From Duganella guangzhouensis (lineage in GTDB: Bacteria > Pseudomonadota > Gammaproteobacteria > Burkholderiales > Burkholderiaceae_D), in the NCBI RefSeq assembly GCF_009674535.1, contig NZ_WKJK01000019.1:1-64000 (forward strand): 64,000 nucleotides of DNA, read 5' to 3'. The translations under genes were made by a program, and so were the position numbers. Every line of letters begins with the position of its first letter. Position 1 is the stretch's first letter. Positions 53,835 to 62,063 of this stretch are shown piece by piece. The notes under the pieces were generated by a model. It saw nothing but the letters and a program-made list of their open reading frames with translations. It had not been told where the DNA came from and did no database searches.

Positions 53835-55307
53835 ATGAAACAGTCTTTGCAACTGCGCACGTCGCAGCACCTCGCGTTGACGCCCCAGCTGCAGCAGTCG
53901 ATCCGGCTGCTGCAACTGTCGACGCTGGAGCTGCATCAGGAACTGGAACAGCTGCTGACCGATAACCCGCTGCTGGAGCGGCTCGACGATCCGCTCGATC
54001 ATTCGCTGCGGCTGCTGGCCGATGGCGCCATCAACCAACAGGCGCCGGCCACCGAGGCGCCGGCGGAAGGCCCGCAAGCGGAAGCCGCCAGCGCCGAGGC
54101 CGACACCTACGAGGCGCCTGGCGCCGACACCGAAAGCACCACCCCCGACGCCGACATGGACTGGGGCGATTCCGGCCGCAGCAAGAACAGCGACGACGAG
54201 GAAGCGCGCCCGCAGCTGGAGGCGCATCACTGCACGCTGCGCGAACATCTGATGGAACAGATGCGGGTGACGGTGCTGGAAATGCGCGACCGCGCGCTGG
54301 TCGAACTGATCATCGACGCGCTCGACGAAAACGGCTATCTGGAAGAGGCGCTGGAGGAAATCCACGCCCGCCTGCCGGAAGAACTGGAAGTCGAGATCGA
54401 GGAATTGCAGACCGCGCTGAAGCTGCTGCAAAGCTTCGACCCGGTGGGCGTGGGCGCGCGCAATGCCGCCGAGTGTTTGGCGATTCAAATCCGTCGCTTG
54501 CCTGGCGTGCCGCTGGTGACGCGGCGCATGGCGCTGGCCATCGTCGAAAACCATCTGGCCTGGTTTGCGCAGCGCGATTTCAACAAGTTGAAAAAAGCGC
54601 TGCTGTGCGATGACGAAGATTTGCGCGAGGCGCAGGCCGTGATCCGCCAGTGCAATCCGCATCCGGGCGCGGCCTTCGCGTCGGACGTGTCGGACTATGT
54701 GGTGCCGGACGTGATCGTCAAGAAGTCGCGCAATGGCTGGCAGGTCAGCCTGAACAACGACGTCATGCCGCGCCTGCGCGTCAACCAGATGTACGCCAAT
54801 CTGCTCAAGCAGGGCAAGGGCGAGAGCGCGATGGGGGCGCAACTGCAGGAAGCCAAGTGGTTGATTAAAAATATGCGCCAGCGTTTCGACACCATCCTGC
54901 GCGTGGCACAAGCGATAGTAGAAAGACAAAAGAACTTTTTCTCGCACGGCGCGGTTGCGATGCGACCCCTTGTGCTTCGCGAAATTGCTGATACACTGGG
55001 TTTACACGAGAGCACAATTTCTCGGGTAACAACTCAAAAATATATGCTGACCCCGCACGGCATGTTTGAGCTGAAATATTTCTTTGGTAGCCATGTCGCC
55101 ACCGAAGCTGGCGGGGAAGCAAGTTCGACGGCGATACGTGCCTTGATAGTGCAATTGACAGGAGCTGAAGACCCGAAAAATCCTTTATCCGACAGTAAGA
55201 TTGCGGACATGCTGGGTGAACAGGGCATGGTGATTGCGCGACGGACTGTTGCCAAATATCGTGAAGCTCTGAAGATCCCACCAGTCAGCCTCCGCAAGTC
55301 TTTGTAG
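53835..55307 (+). CDS. rpoN: RNA polymerase sigma-54 factor
   Basis: RpoN directs transcription from -24/-12 promoters and needs AAA+ activators such as the one at 43288. The 490-residue protein has the Gln/Leu-rich region I (LQLRTSQHLALTPQLQQSIR), an acidic Ala/Glu-rich linker (about 60-135), the core-binding domain, and the RpoN box ARRTVAKYREAL (468-479). The last 400 bp use visibly more A/T-rich codons than the first part. It continues the lpt operon. Confidence 0.97.
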   Translation: MKQSLQLRTSQHLALTPQLQQSIRLLQLSTLELHQELEQLLTDNPLLERLDDPLDHSLRLLADGAINQQAPATEAPAEGPQAEAASAEADTYEAPGADTESTTPDADMDWGDSGRSKNSDDEEARPQLEAHHCTLREHLMEQMRVTVLEMRDRALVELIIDALDENGYLEEALEEIHARLPEELEVEIEELQTALKLLQSFDPVGVGARNAAECLAIQIRRLPGVPLVTRRMALAIVENHLAWFAQRDFNKLKKALLCDDEDLREAQAVIRQCNPHPGAAFASDVSDYVVPDVIVKKSRNGWQVSLNNDVMPRLRVNQMYANLLKQGKGESAMGAQLQEAKWLIKNMRQRFDTILRVAQAIVERQKNFFSHGAVAMRPLVLREIADTLGLHESTISRVTTQKYMLTPHGMFELKYFFGSHVATEAGGEASSTAIRALIVQLTGAEDPKNPLSDSKIADMLGEQGMVIARRTVAKYREALKIPPVSLRKSL

Positions 55308-55382
55308 TGTGTGGTTACTGTGCGCCCGGTTGCAATGGGCACCGCACTGACCGTCAGTAGCGACTTATCTTTAGGAGTGTGT

Positions 55383-55739
55383 ATGAATCTCACCATCAGT
55401 GGACATCATCTCGAAGTGACTGCAGCTATTCGTGAATACGTACAGAATAAGCTGGAGCGCGTCACCCGCCACTTTGATCAAGTGATTGATATTGCTGTCA
55501 TCCTGACCGTAGATAACCTTAAAGAGAAAGAGAAACGCCAGAAGGCCGAAATCAACCTGCGTATGTCCGGCAAGACCGTGTACGTGGAAAGCCTGTCGCA
55601 AGACCTGTACGCCGCCATCGATACGCTGATCGACAAGCTGGATCGCCAGGTCATGAAATACAAAGCCAAAGTGCAAGGCCACGATCGCGACGCGATCAAG
55701 CACATCCCGGACAGCTACGAACCCGCTGCCGCCGCCTGA
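55383..55739 (+). CDS. hpf: Ribosome hibernation promoting factor (short type)
   Basis: HPF binds the 30S decoding centre and converts ribosomes to inactive dimers in stationary phase. The 118-residue protein has the conserved fold start MNLTISGHHLEVTAAIREYV, the basic helix end KEKEKRQKAEINL, and a short C-terminal tail, so it is the short HPF. TAGGAGTG lies upstream of ATG 55383. It follows rpoN, as usual, and is closed by a terminator. Confidence 0.96.
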   Translation: MNLTISGHHLEVTAAIREYVQNKLERVTRHFDQVIDIAVILTVDNLKEKEKRQKAEINLRMSGKTVYVESLSQDLYAAIDTLIDKLDRQVMKYKAKVQGHDRDAIKHIPDSYEPAAAA

Positions 55740-55757
55740 TCTTCAGGCACTTCAATC

Positions 55758-55784
55758 AAAGGGCGCGAGAGGGCGCCCTTTTTT
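55758..55784 (+). terminator. Terminator after hpf
   Basis: AAAGGGCGC and GCGCCCTTT pair around GAGAGG-type loop bases, followed by six T residues. Confidence 0.9.
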
Positions 55785-55793
55785 GATGTCTTC

Positions 55794-56708
55794 ATGATAA
55801 ATCGTTTATCCTGTTTTGCCGGGCTGGCCCTGGCGCTCGCCATGGTTGGCGCCGCCGCGTGCGAGATGCCGCCGCCAGCGCGCGTCGACATCGATGCCAA
55901 CAGCTATTACAGCGACGCGCATCATTCGGTGATCGATCCGGTTCTGCAAGCAAAGAACATCGCCAACGTCAAGCCGATCGAAGACTTCCTGGCGCGGGTG
56001 GCCCGCGACGCCAGCGGCCGCGATCCCGGCTGCGCGCTGCGCTGGCTGGCCAGTTGGGGCGAGCAGCAGGCCATGCTGGGCAAGCTGTCCAGCGAACAGG
56101 CGTATTACGTGCGCAAATGGACGCTGAGCGGTCTGGCGCTCAGCTATGCGCGGGTACAGGCCCAAGCCACGCCGGCGCAGCGTGCCGTCATCGAAAGCTG
56201 GCTGCGTCGGTTGGCCGACGCCACCATCGCCCATTCCGACGCGTTCCGCGGCACGCGCAACAATCATTACTACTGGGAAGGACTGGCGGTGACGGCGGTG
56301 GGCGGCGTCACCGGTGACGCGCGCTATCTGGCGTGGGGCCGCAAGGTGTTTGCGTTTGCCATGTCGCAGGTGGCGGATGATGGCGCGCTGCCGGCCGAGA
56401 TGGGGCGCGCGGGCAAGGCGCTGCACTATCACTTGTTTGCTGCCACCCCGCTGGCGATGATGGCGTCCATCCTCAACCTGCATGACGCGCGGCTGGATAA
56501 GCTGGTGTCTTTCACCATGGCGGCGGCGGCCGATCCGTCCGGCCTGGCGCGCGTGACCGGCGTGGCGCAGGAACCGGAGCGCAGCGACCAGCTGGCGGTG
56601 ATCTACAACCGTCACGCCGGGCGGCCGGCGCCTGGCGGCCAGGGACTATGGCAGGCGCGGCTGGGCGGTGCATTGGATGTGGCTAATCCGCTGGAGCATC
56701 TGCAGTAG
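55794..56708 (+). CDS. Polysaccharide lyase family 5 (alginate lyase)-like exported protein
   Basis: The 304-residue protein has a signal peptide (FAGLALALAMVGAAA, with a cysteine at the cleavage point that could be lipidated) and an all-helical alginate lyase-like domain. NNHYYW (156-161) places N157/H158 and EMGRAGKALHYH places R205 and Y212; the spacing H-47-R-7-Y equals that of AlgL catalytic residues. It should cleave polymannuronate-like polymers or clear them from the periplasm. There is no alginate synthesis operon here. It splits the usual hpf-ptsN junction. Confidence 0.82.
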   Translation: MINRLSCFAGLALALAMVGAAACEMPPPARVDIDANSYYSDAHHSVIDPVLQAKNIANVKPIEDFLARVARDASGRDPGCALRWLASWGEQQAMLGKLSSEQAYYVRKWTLSGLALSYARVQAQATPAQRAVIESWLRRLADATIAHSDAFRGTRNNHYYWEGLAVTAVGGVTGDARYLAWGRKVFAFAMSQVADDGALPAEMGRAGKALHYHLFAATPLAMMASILNLHDARLDKLVSFTMAAAADPSGLARVTGVAQEPERSDQLAVIYNRHAGRPAPGGQGLWQARLGGALDVANPLEHLQ

Positions 56709-56718
56709 AATAGGCCGC

Positions 56719-57783
56719 ATGAGCGCATACATCCACACCAGCATCAGCAACGGTACCGGCCTGATCGTGCTGGACCGTCCCAAGGCCCTGAATTCCCTGT
56801 CGCTGGAGATGGTACGCGCGTTGACGCAGACCTTGCACGCCTGGCGCGATGATGCGTCGGTGGCGGCGGTGCTGGTGCGCAGTAGCGCCGAGAAAGCATT
56901 TTGTGCTGGCGGCGACATCCGTTTCTTCCACGACATGGGCCGCAGCACGCCGCAGGGTGGTAGCGCGTTGATCGAGGATTTCTTCACTGAAGAATATTCG
57001 CTAAATCATTTAGTTCATTTCTATCCCAAACCGTATATCGCGCTGATGGATGGCGTGGTGATGGGCGGCGGCATGGGCATCGCCCAGGGTGGCGTGCGCA
57101 TCGTCACCGATAAAACCAAGATGGCGATGCCGGAAGTGAATATCGGCCTGTTCCCGGACGTGGGCGGCAGCTATTTTCTGTCGCGCGCGCCGGGTGCATT
57201 GGGCTATTACCTTGGCGTTACCGGCACGACGATCAACGCCGCCGACGCGCTGCATGCCGGCCTGGCCGACCACTACGCGCCGTTGGCCGATCGCGCCGCG
57301 CTGGAAGCCGTGCTGACGGCAACTCCGGGCGCACAGCTGCGCGACGCTATCGCCGCCTATGCCGCCGCGCATGATGCTGGCGCCAGCGCGTTGGCCGCCG
57401 AGCGCAGCGCCATTGACCATCACTTCAGCGCCGGCTCGGTGCCGGCCATCATGGCTTCGTTGCGTGCCGACAGCGGCGATTTCGCGCGCCGCACGCTGGA
57501 GCTGCTGGCCACCCGCTCACCGCTGATGATGAGCGTCACCCACGAACTGATCAAGCGCGGCGCCGCGCTGGACGTGGCGGGTTGCCTGCGCATGGAACGC
57601 AACGTGGTGCGCCGCAATTTCGAAAACGGCGAAATCCTGGAAGGCGTGCGCGCTTTGGTGATCGACAAGGACAACCAGCCGCGCTGGAATCCCGCCACAC
57701 TGGAAGCGGTCACGCCTGCGATGGTCGAACGCTTCTTCGAACCAGTCTGGCCCGACTACGCCCACCCGCTCAGGCATCTGTGA
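56719..57783 (+). CDS. Enoyl-CoA hydratase/isomerase family protein, probably 3-hydroxyisobutyryl-CoA hydrolase
   Basis: The 354-residue crotonase-fold protein shows the ECH_2 subfamily features: LDRPKALNSLSLEMV, the oxyanion stretch KAFCAGGDIRFFHD, the second DGVVMGGGMGIAQGG and AMPEVNIGLFPDVGGSYFLSR with the catalytic Glu/Asp. These fit HIBCH-type enzymes of valine degradation, which release free acid and CoA. Start ATG 56719. Its stop abuts the rapZ stop on the other strand. Confidence 0.88.
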   Translation: MSAYIHTSISNGTGLIVLDRPKALNSLSLEMVRALTQTLHAWRDDASVAAVLVRSSAEKAFCAGGDIRFFHDMGRSTPQGGSALIEDFFTEEYSLNHLVHFYPKPYIALMDGVVMGGGMGIAQGGVRIVTDKTKMAMPEVNIGLFPDVGGSYFLSRAPGALGYYLGVTGTTINAADALHAGLADHYAPLADRAALEAVLTATPGAQLRDAIAAYAAAHDAGASALAAERSAIDHHFSAGSVPAIMASLRADSGDFARRTLELLATRSPLMMSVTHELIKRGAALDVAGCLRMERNVVRRNFENGEILEGVRALVIDKDNQPRWNPATLEAVTPAMVERFFEPVWPDYAHPLRHL

Positions 57784-58644
57784 TTACTGCTCGCGGTGAC
57801 GCAGGACGACGCGTTCGTTGGCGTTGAAGTAGGCCGCCAGTTTTTCGGCCATGTAGACCGAACGATGCTGGCCGCCGGTGCAGCCCAGCGCCACCGTCAG
57901 ATAGCTGCGGTTGTCGCTTTTGAAGGACGGCAGCCATTTTTCCACGAACGCGCGGATGTCGTTCAGCATCTCGCCGGCGCTGGGCTGGGCGTCGAGGAAA
58001 TCGATCACCGGCGCGTCGCGGCCGGTCAGCGGCCGCAGCGTCAGGTCGTAATACGGATTGGGCAGGGCGCGCACGTCGAACACGAAATCGGCGTCCATCG
58101 GCACCCCCAGCTTGAAGGCGAACGATTCAAAGAACAGCGTCAGCGGCGCATGCTCGGTCACCACCAGATCCTTGACCCAGCAGCGCAGCTTGTTGGCGCT
58201 CAGTTCCGAGGTATCCAGCACATGGCCCAGCTGTTCGATCGTGGACAGTCGCTCGCGCTCTTCCATGATGCATTCGATCAGCGTGCGCCGCGCCGTCGGG
58301 TTCTGGCCCGGCCGCAGTTCGTGCGACAGCGGATGGCTACGCCGCGTCTCCGAGAAGCGCGCCACCAGCGAGTGCGTGTTCGCGGTCAGGAACATGACCT
58401 TGACGTCGTGCCCTTGTTCGCGCAGCCGCGCCACATCGCCCGGCAATGAGGCCAGCGACGCTGCGCTGCGCGCGTCGACGGCCACCGCCAGGGCTTGCAA
58501 GCCTTCGTCGGTGAGGGTCTGGACCAGGCTGGCGAGCAGGGCCGGCGGCAGGTTGTCGACGCAATAGTGTCCCGTGTCTTCCAGGACGTTGAGGGCGACA
58601 GATTTGCCGGAGCCGGAGATACCAGTAATGAGTACGATGCGCAT
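57784..58644 (-). CDS. rapZ: RNase adapter protein RapZ (nucleotide-binding)
   Basis: RapZ is a nucleotide-binding regulator known to guide RNase E to the GlmZ RNA in enterobacteria. The 286-residue protein begins MRIVLITGISGSGKSVAL, with the P-loop at 8-15, and its C-terminal domain includes LGCTGGQHRSVYMAEKL. The start at 58644 is preferred over an in-frame GTG six codons upstream. It is last in the minus-strand ptsN-hprK-rapZ set. Confidence 0.95.
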   Translation of the reverse strand: MRIVLITGISGSGKSVALNVLEDTGHYCVDNLPPALLASLVQTLTDEGLQALAVAVDARSAASLASLPGDVARLREQGHDVKVMFLTANTHSLVARFSETRRSHPLSHELRPGQNPTARRTLIECIMEERERLSTIEQLGHVLDTSELSANKLRCWVKDLVVTEHAPLTLFFESFAFKLGVPMDADFVFDVRALPNPYYDLTLRPLTGRDAPVIDFLDAQPSAGEMLNDIRAFVEKWLPSFKSDNRSYLTVALGCTGGQHRSVYMAEKLAAYFNANERVVLRHREQ

Positions 58645-58669
58645 AATTCCCGATGATACCATCGGCGCG

Positions 58670-59605
58670 TCAATCTCCGCTCATGGCTTGTCGTTGGCGC
58701 TCCATGAATTCCTGCAATGTGTCGATGCCGCGTAGCTGGAGGATGGTGTTGCGGACGGCGGCTTCCAGCAGCACCGCGATGTTGCGGCCGGCCGCCACCG
58801 GGATCACCACCTTGCGGATCGGCAGGCCCAGCACATCCTCGGTCGGGAACTGGAACGGCAGGCGTTCCACTTCCTCATCGGCCGCGCCACGGCGCACCAG
58901 ATGCACGATCAGTTTCAGCCGCATCTTGCGCCGCACCGCCGTCTCGCCAAAGATGGCCTTGATGTCCAGCAGCCCCAGCCCGCGCACTTCCAGCAGATTC
59001 TGCAGCAGCGCCGGGCAACGGCCCTCGATCATATTCGGCGCGATGCGCGAGAACTCCACCGCATCATCCGCCACCAGGCCGTGCGAGCGCGAGATCAGCT
59101 CCAGGCCCAGCTCGCTCTTGCCGAGGCCGGAATCGCCGGTGATCAGCACGCCCACGCCCAGCACGTCCATGAACACGCCGTGCATGATGATGCGCTGCGC
59201 CAGCTTCTTCGACAGATAGACGCGCAGGAAGTCGATCACCTGCGCCGCCGGCAGCGGGGTCGAGAACAACGGGATATTTTTCTCGTCGCAGATGGCGAGA
59301 ATGTCTGGCGGCGTCTCCAGCCCCTGCGCGATGATCAGCGCAGGCGGCCCGCCGGCGATCAGCTCGCCAATGACATGGGCGCGCGTCAGCGATTTCAAAC
59401 GCTGGTAGTAATTGATTTCCTGATGGCCGAACACCTGGATACGTCCGGGGTGGATGGTGTTCAAGTGGCCGACCTGGTCGGCGGCCGAGGCGACGTCGCC
59501 CGAGATCTGGCGGTCGCCGCCGGGGAAGCCGGCGAACCAGCCGAGCTGCAAACTTTCGCGATTGTCGTCGTAAAGCCGTTGGATCGTCAGCGGAGTTTGC
59601 AGCAT
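58670..59605 (-). CDS. hprK: HPr kinase/phosphorylase
   Basis: HprK phosphorylates or dephosphorylates a serine of the phosphocarrier HPr. The 311-residue protein has an N-terminal DRTGG-like domain and a kinase domain with P-loop GDSGLGKSELGLEL and the following SHGLVADDAV metal-site. In Betaproteobacteria it works with an incomplete PTS as a regulator rather than in sugar uptake. It is 25 bp upstream of rapZ. Confidence 0.95.
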   Translation of the reverse strand: MLQTPLTIQRLYDDNRESLQLGWFAGFPGGDRQISGDVASAADQVGHLNTIHPGRIQVFGHQEINYYQRLKSLTRAHVIGELIAGGPPALIIAQGLETPPDILAICDEKNIPLFSTPLPAAQVIDFLRVYLSKKLAQRIIMHGVFMDVLGVGVLITGDSGLGKSELGLELISRSHGLVADDAVEFSRIAPNMIEGRCPALLQNLLEVRGLGLLDIKAIFGETAVRRKMRLKLIVHLVRRGAADEEVERLPFQFPTEDVLGLPIRKVVIPVAAGRNIAVLLEAAVRNTILQLRGIDTLQEFMERQRQAMSGD

Positions 59606-59646
59606 GGGGCGTCTTCAGTTTAAATGGGAAACGCCCCTAGTGTAAC

Positions 59647-60129
59647 TCAGCCCGCCGCTTGCAGGGTCGGTTGCCAGTTGATGATGCGGGAGTGCACCGA
59701 TTTCGGATCGGTGTCGGTGCTGAGCGCGGTGCGGAAAGCGTCGTCGGAGAACATCTCGGCGATCTCGGACAGAATCTCCAGGTGTTGCTGGGTGACGTGA
59801 TCCGGAATCAGCAGGAAGAACAGCAGGTTGACCGGCTTGCCGTCCGGCGACTCGAACGGAATCGGCTCGGCCAGGCGCACGAACGCCGCCAGCGGCGTCT
59901 TCAGGCTCTTCATGCCCTTGATGCGGCCGTGCGGCACGGCGACACCATGGCCCAGACCGGTCGAACCCAGGCGCTCGCGCGCGAACAGATTGTCCGAGAC
60001 GGTGGAGCGGGCGATGCCGCAGTTGTTTTCGAAGATCAGACCTGCTTGCTCGAAAGCGCGCTTCTTGCTGGAGACTTCCAGATCCAGCTGCACGTTTTCC
60101 AGTGAGAGTATTTTGCTAAGGTTGTTCAT
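59647..60129 (-). CDS. ptsN: Nitrogen-regulatory PTS component IIA-Ntr
   Basis: PtsN receives phosphate from NPr and controls potassium, nitrogen and envelope responses. The 160-residue PTS EIIA-2 domain has the phosphorylatable H67 in GHGVAVPHGRIKG and LFFLLIPDHVTQQHLEIL. In many proteobacteria ptsN follows rpoN-hpf on the same strand; here it heads a group on the opposite strand, 41 bp before hprK. Confidence 0.95.
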   Translation of the reverse strand: MNNLSKILSLENVQLDLEVSSKKRAFEQAGLIFENNCGIARSTVSDNLFARERLGSTGLGHGVAVPHGRIKGMKSLKTPLAAFVRLAEPIPFESPDGKPVNLLFFLLIPDHVTQQHLEILSEIAEMFSDDAFRTALSTDTDPKSVHSRIINWQPTLQAAG

Positions 60130-60446
60130 AGTACGACGTCAAATGTTGCAACGCACAAGGGTGGCATGCGAGCAGAATTATAGGCTGGTTTCTGCGCCGT
60201 GTAACATGAAATCGCCATGGCCACTGTTGCAAAGTCGCTGCCGCGCGCGGCAGAAAAATGCTGCCCGGTAATGAATCGCTATTTCCGTGCAGCTTACGTC
60301 GAAAACACCGGCATTTGCTTGGAAACCGGGCCGTTTTTCCGTTTTTTTACGCGTTTTCCGGCCGGGCTGGCCGTATGGCGTGAACGTCACGCTGATCCCA
60401 CATCATACGCCGGTTTTCAGCGTGCTGATTGAGAAAATTATTACGG
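60130..60446. other. Intergenic region between queF and ptsN
   Basis: The 317 bp probably contain the ptsN promoter and the 3' end of queF. A short GC hairpin (CGGCC-GGGCT-GGCCG) near 60358 is visible. No reading frame looks convincing and no promoter hexamers stand out. Confidence 0.4.
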
Positions 60447-61280
60447 TTATTGACGTGCGCCACGCAGGTTGGCCGGCTTGTGCGCGGTGCTGAAGTTGCT
60501 GCGCCAGGGATTGATGTCCAGCCCGCCACGACGGGTGTAGCGCGCATACACCGCCAGCTGCTGCGGCTGGCACTGGCGCAGGATGTCGACAAAGATGCGC
60601 TCCACGCACTGCTCGTGGAATTCATTGTGCTCGCGGAAACCGATCAGGTATTTCAGCAGGCTTTCCTGATCGATCTGCGGGCCGCTGTAATGGATTTGCA
60701 CGCTGGCCCAGTCCGGCTGGCCGGTGACCAGGCAGTTCGATTTCAGCAGGTGCGACACCAGTTTTTCCTCCACCGGCTCCTCGTCAAAGGCGGCGTTGAG
60801 AATTTCGGGCGACGGACTGTAGTGGTCGACCTCGATGTCCAGGCGGTCCAGCAGCAGGCCGTCCAGCTCGCCCATTTCCACCATGCCGAATTCTTCCGGC
60901 TGGGTCAGCGTGATGTGGACGTTGCCGCCGGCCGCGGCCGACAGATCCTGCTGCAGCAAGGCTTTCAGCGCGACCACGCTGTCCAGCCGGGTCTGGTTGA
61001 ACGAGTTCAGGTACAGCTTGAACGACTTCGATTCGATGATGTTGGGCGTATCGGCCGGGAAGGTGATGCGGGCGATCGCCACCTGCGGCTTGCCGCGCTG
61101 GTTCAGCCACGAGATTTCATAGGCGTTCCAGATATCGACGCCAAAGAAGGGCAGCGTGCCAGTCAGGCGCAGCTCGTCGCGCTTGCCCAGGCGCGGAATC
61201 GGGAACAGCAGCTCCGGCGCGTAATCGGTGCGGTAGGCGGAGGTTTTCCCCAGCGGGGACTGATCGGCGGAATTGGTCAT
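60447..61280 (-). CDS. queF: NADPH-dependent 7-cyano-7-deazaguanine reductase (long QueF)
   Basis: QueF reduces preQ0 to preQ1 in queuosine tRNA-modification synthesis. The 277-residue protein is the two-domain (YqcD-type) form with ESKSFKLYLNSFN (83-95) and the catalytic cysteine C183 in LLKSNCLVTGQPDWASVQI. The ATG at 61280 gives the family length; the frame remains open upstream but overlaps other DNA without a start signal. Confidence 0.95.
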   Translation of the reverse strand: MTNSADQSPLGKTSAYRTDYAPELLFPIPRLGKRDELRLTGTLPFFGVDIWNAYEISWLNQRGKPQVAIARITFPADTPNIIESKSFKLYLNSFNQTRLDSVVALKALLQQDLSAAAGGNVHITLTQPEEFGMVEMGELDGLLLDRLDIEVDHYSPSPEILNAAFDEEPVEEKLVSHLLKSNCLVTGQPDWASVQIHYSGPQIDQESLLKYLIGFREHNEFHEQCVERIFVDILRQCQPQQLAVYARYTRRGGLDINPWRSNFSTAHKPANLRGARQ

Positions 61281-61338
61281 GATGCGTGGGACGGAGATGA
61301 AGTAAGCGATATTGTAACGCGGCCACCGTCCGGCCGCG

Positions 61339-61989
61339 CTAGGGCTGACGGGTGCCGCATTCGGTGCAGAACTTGGTGCCCGGTTCCAGCGCGGTTGAAC
61401 AACTGGTGCACGCCACCTGCTGCGCCGTCTTGTGGCCGCACTCGGGGCAAAACTTGGCGCCGTGAGTCTCGGTGCGGCACTGCGGGCACACCAGCTGCAT
61501 CGCTTGCGTGACCTCGCGCTGAGTGCCGCGCGCATAGCCCTCTGCCTGAGCCTGCTCGCGCGCGCCGCTGACTTCGCCTTGAGCGCGGGCCTGGGTGATG
61601 GCGACATTGACGTTGGGCGCGCAATTAAAGCAAAGGCCGTTGGCGCTGTCGAAGCAAGGACCGCACACATAGCGATGGCAATCGCCACAACGATTGAAGT
61701 GCTGCTTGCCGGCGGCCACGGCGTTGGTGAACGCTTCATCGCGAGCGCTATGCCAGCCGGCCTCGGCCACGCCGTTCAACACACTGCTGGCGCTGCCCAG
61801 CAGGCCGCCGAACAGGCTGGCGCCTTTCTGCACCCAGCCCGACGCCTGGCCGCTGCGATAAGGTTCAAAGCGGGTGCGCCAGCGGTCGTTGCAGCGCTGG
61901 CAGTAGAACTCGAACTGGAAGCCGGCGTCGACGCCGGACGAATTGCTCAGATCGCTGTAATTGCTGGAAAACTGCATCTCGGTCGACAT
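61339..61989 (-). CDS. Zinc-ribbon protein of unknown function
   Basis: The 216-residue protein has four cysteine clusters: C30-x2-C33 with an H-containing partner region (RCGDCHRYVCGPC, FNC), and two C-terminal zinc ribbons CPQC...CPEC and CTSC...CTEC of the double-zinc-ribbon type. A glycine/alanine segment (GASLFGGLLGSASSVLNGV) and an Arg/Ala/Gln-rich helix (QARAQGEVSGAREQAQAEGY) lie between. No signal peptide. A role as an adapter or in nucleic-acid or protein binding is guessed. GGGAG precedes the ATG at 61989. Confidence 0.75.
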   Translation of the reverse strand: MSTEMQFSSNYSDLSNSSGVDAGFQFEFYCQRCNDRWRTRFEPYRSGQASGWVQKGASLFGGLLGSASSVLNGVAEAGWHSARDEAFTNAVAAGKQHFNRCGDCHRYVCGPCFDSANGLCFNCAPNVNVAITQARAQGEVSGAREQAQAEGYARGTQREVTQAMQLVCPQCRTETHGAKFCPECGHKTAQQVACTSCSTALEPGTKFCTECGTRQP

Positions 61990-62004
61990 GGCGCTCCCGT
62001 TCCC

Positions 62005-62026
62005 AATATAATCGTGCAATTATATT
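62005..62026 (-). promoter_or_regulatory. AT-rich palindrome with -10-like elements before the zinc-ribbon gene
   Basis: AATATAAT (62005-62012) and ATTATATT (62019-62026) are perfect inverted repeats around CGTGCA in otherwise GC-rich DNA, 16 bp upstream of the start codon. It supplies TATAAT-like hexamers and could be an operator. No good -35 is visible. Confidence 0.45.
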
Positions 62027-62063
62027 AAGTTTCCAGGGGCGCCGTCGTCAACCGTGTGCGACC

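Noticed and set aside
60217..60432. 71-codon plus-strand open frame between ptsN and queF
   Set aside because: Biased, low-quality composition without a ribosome site; it looks like a chance frame.
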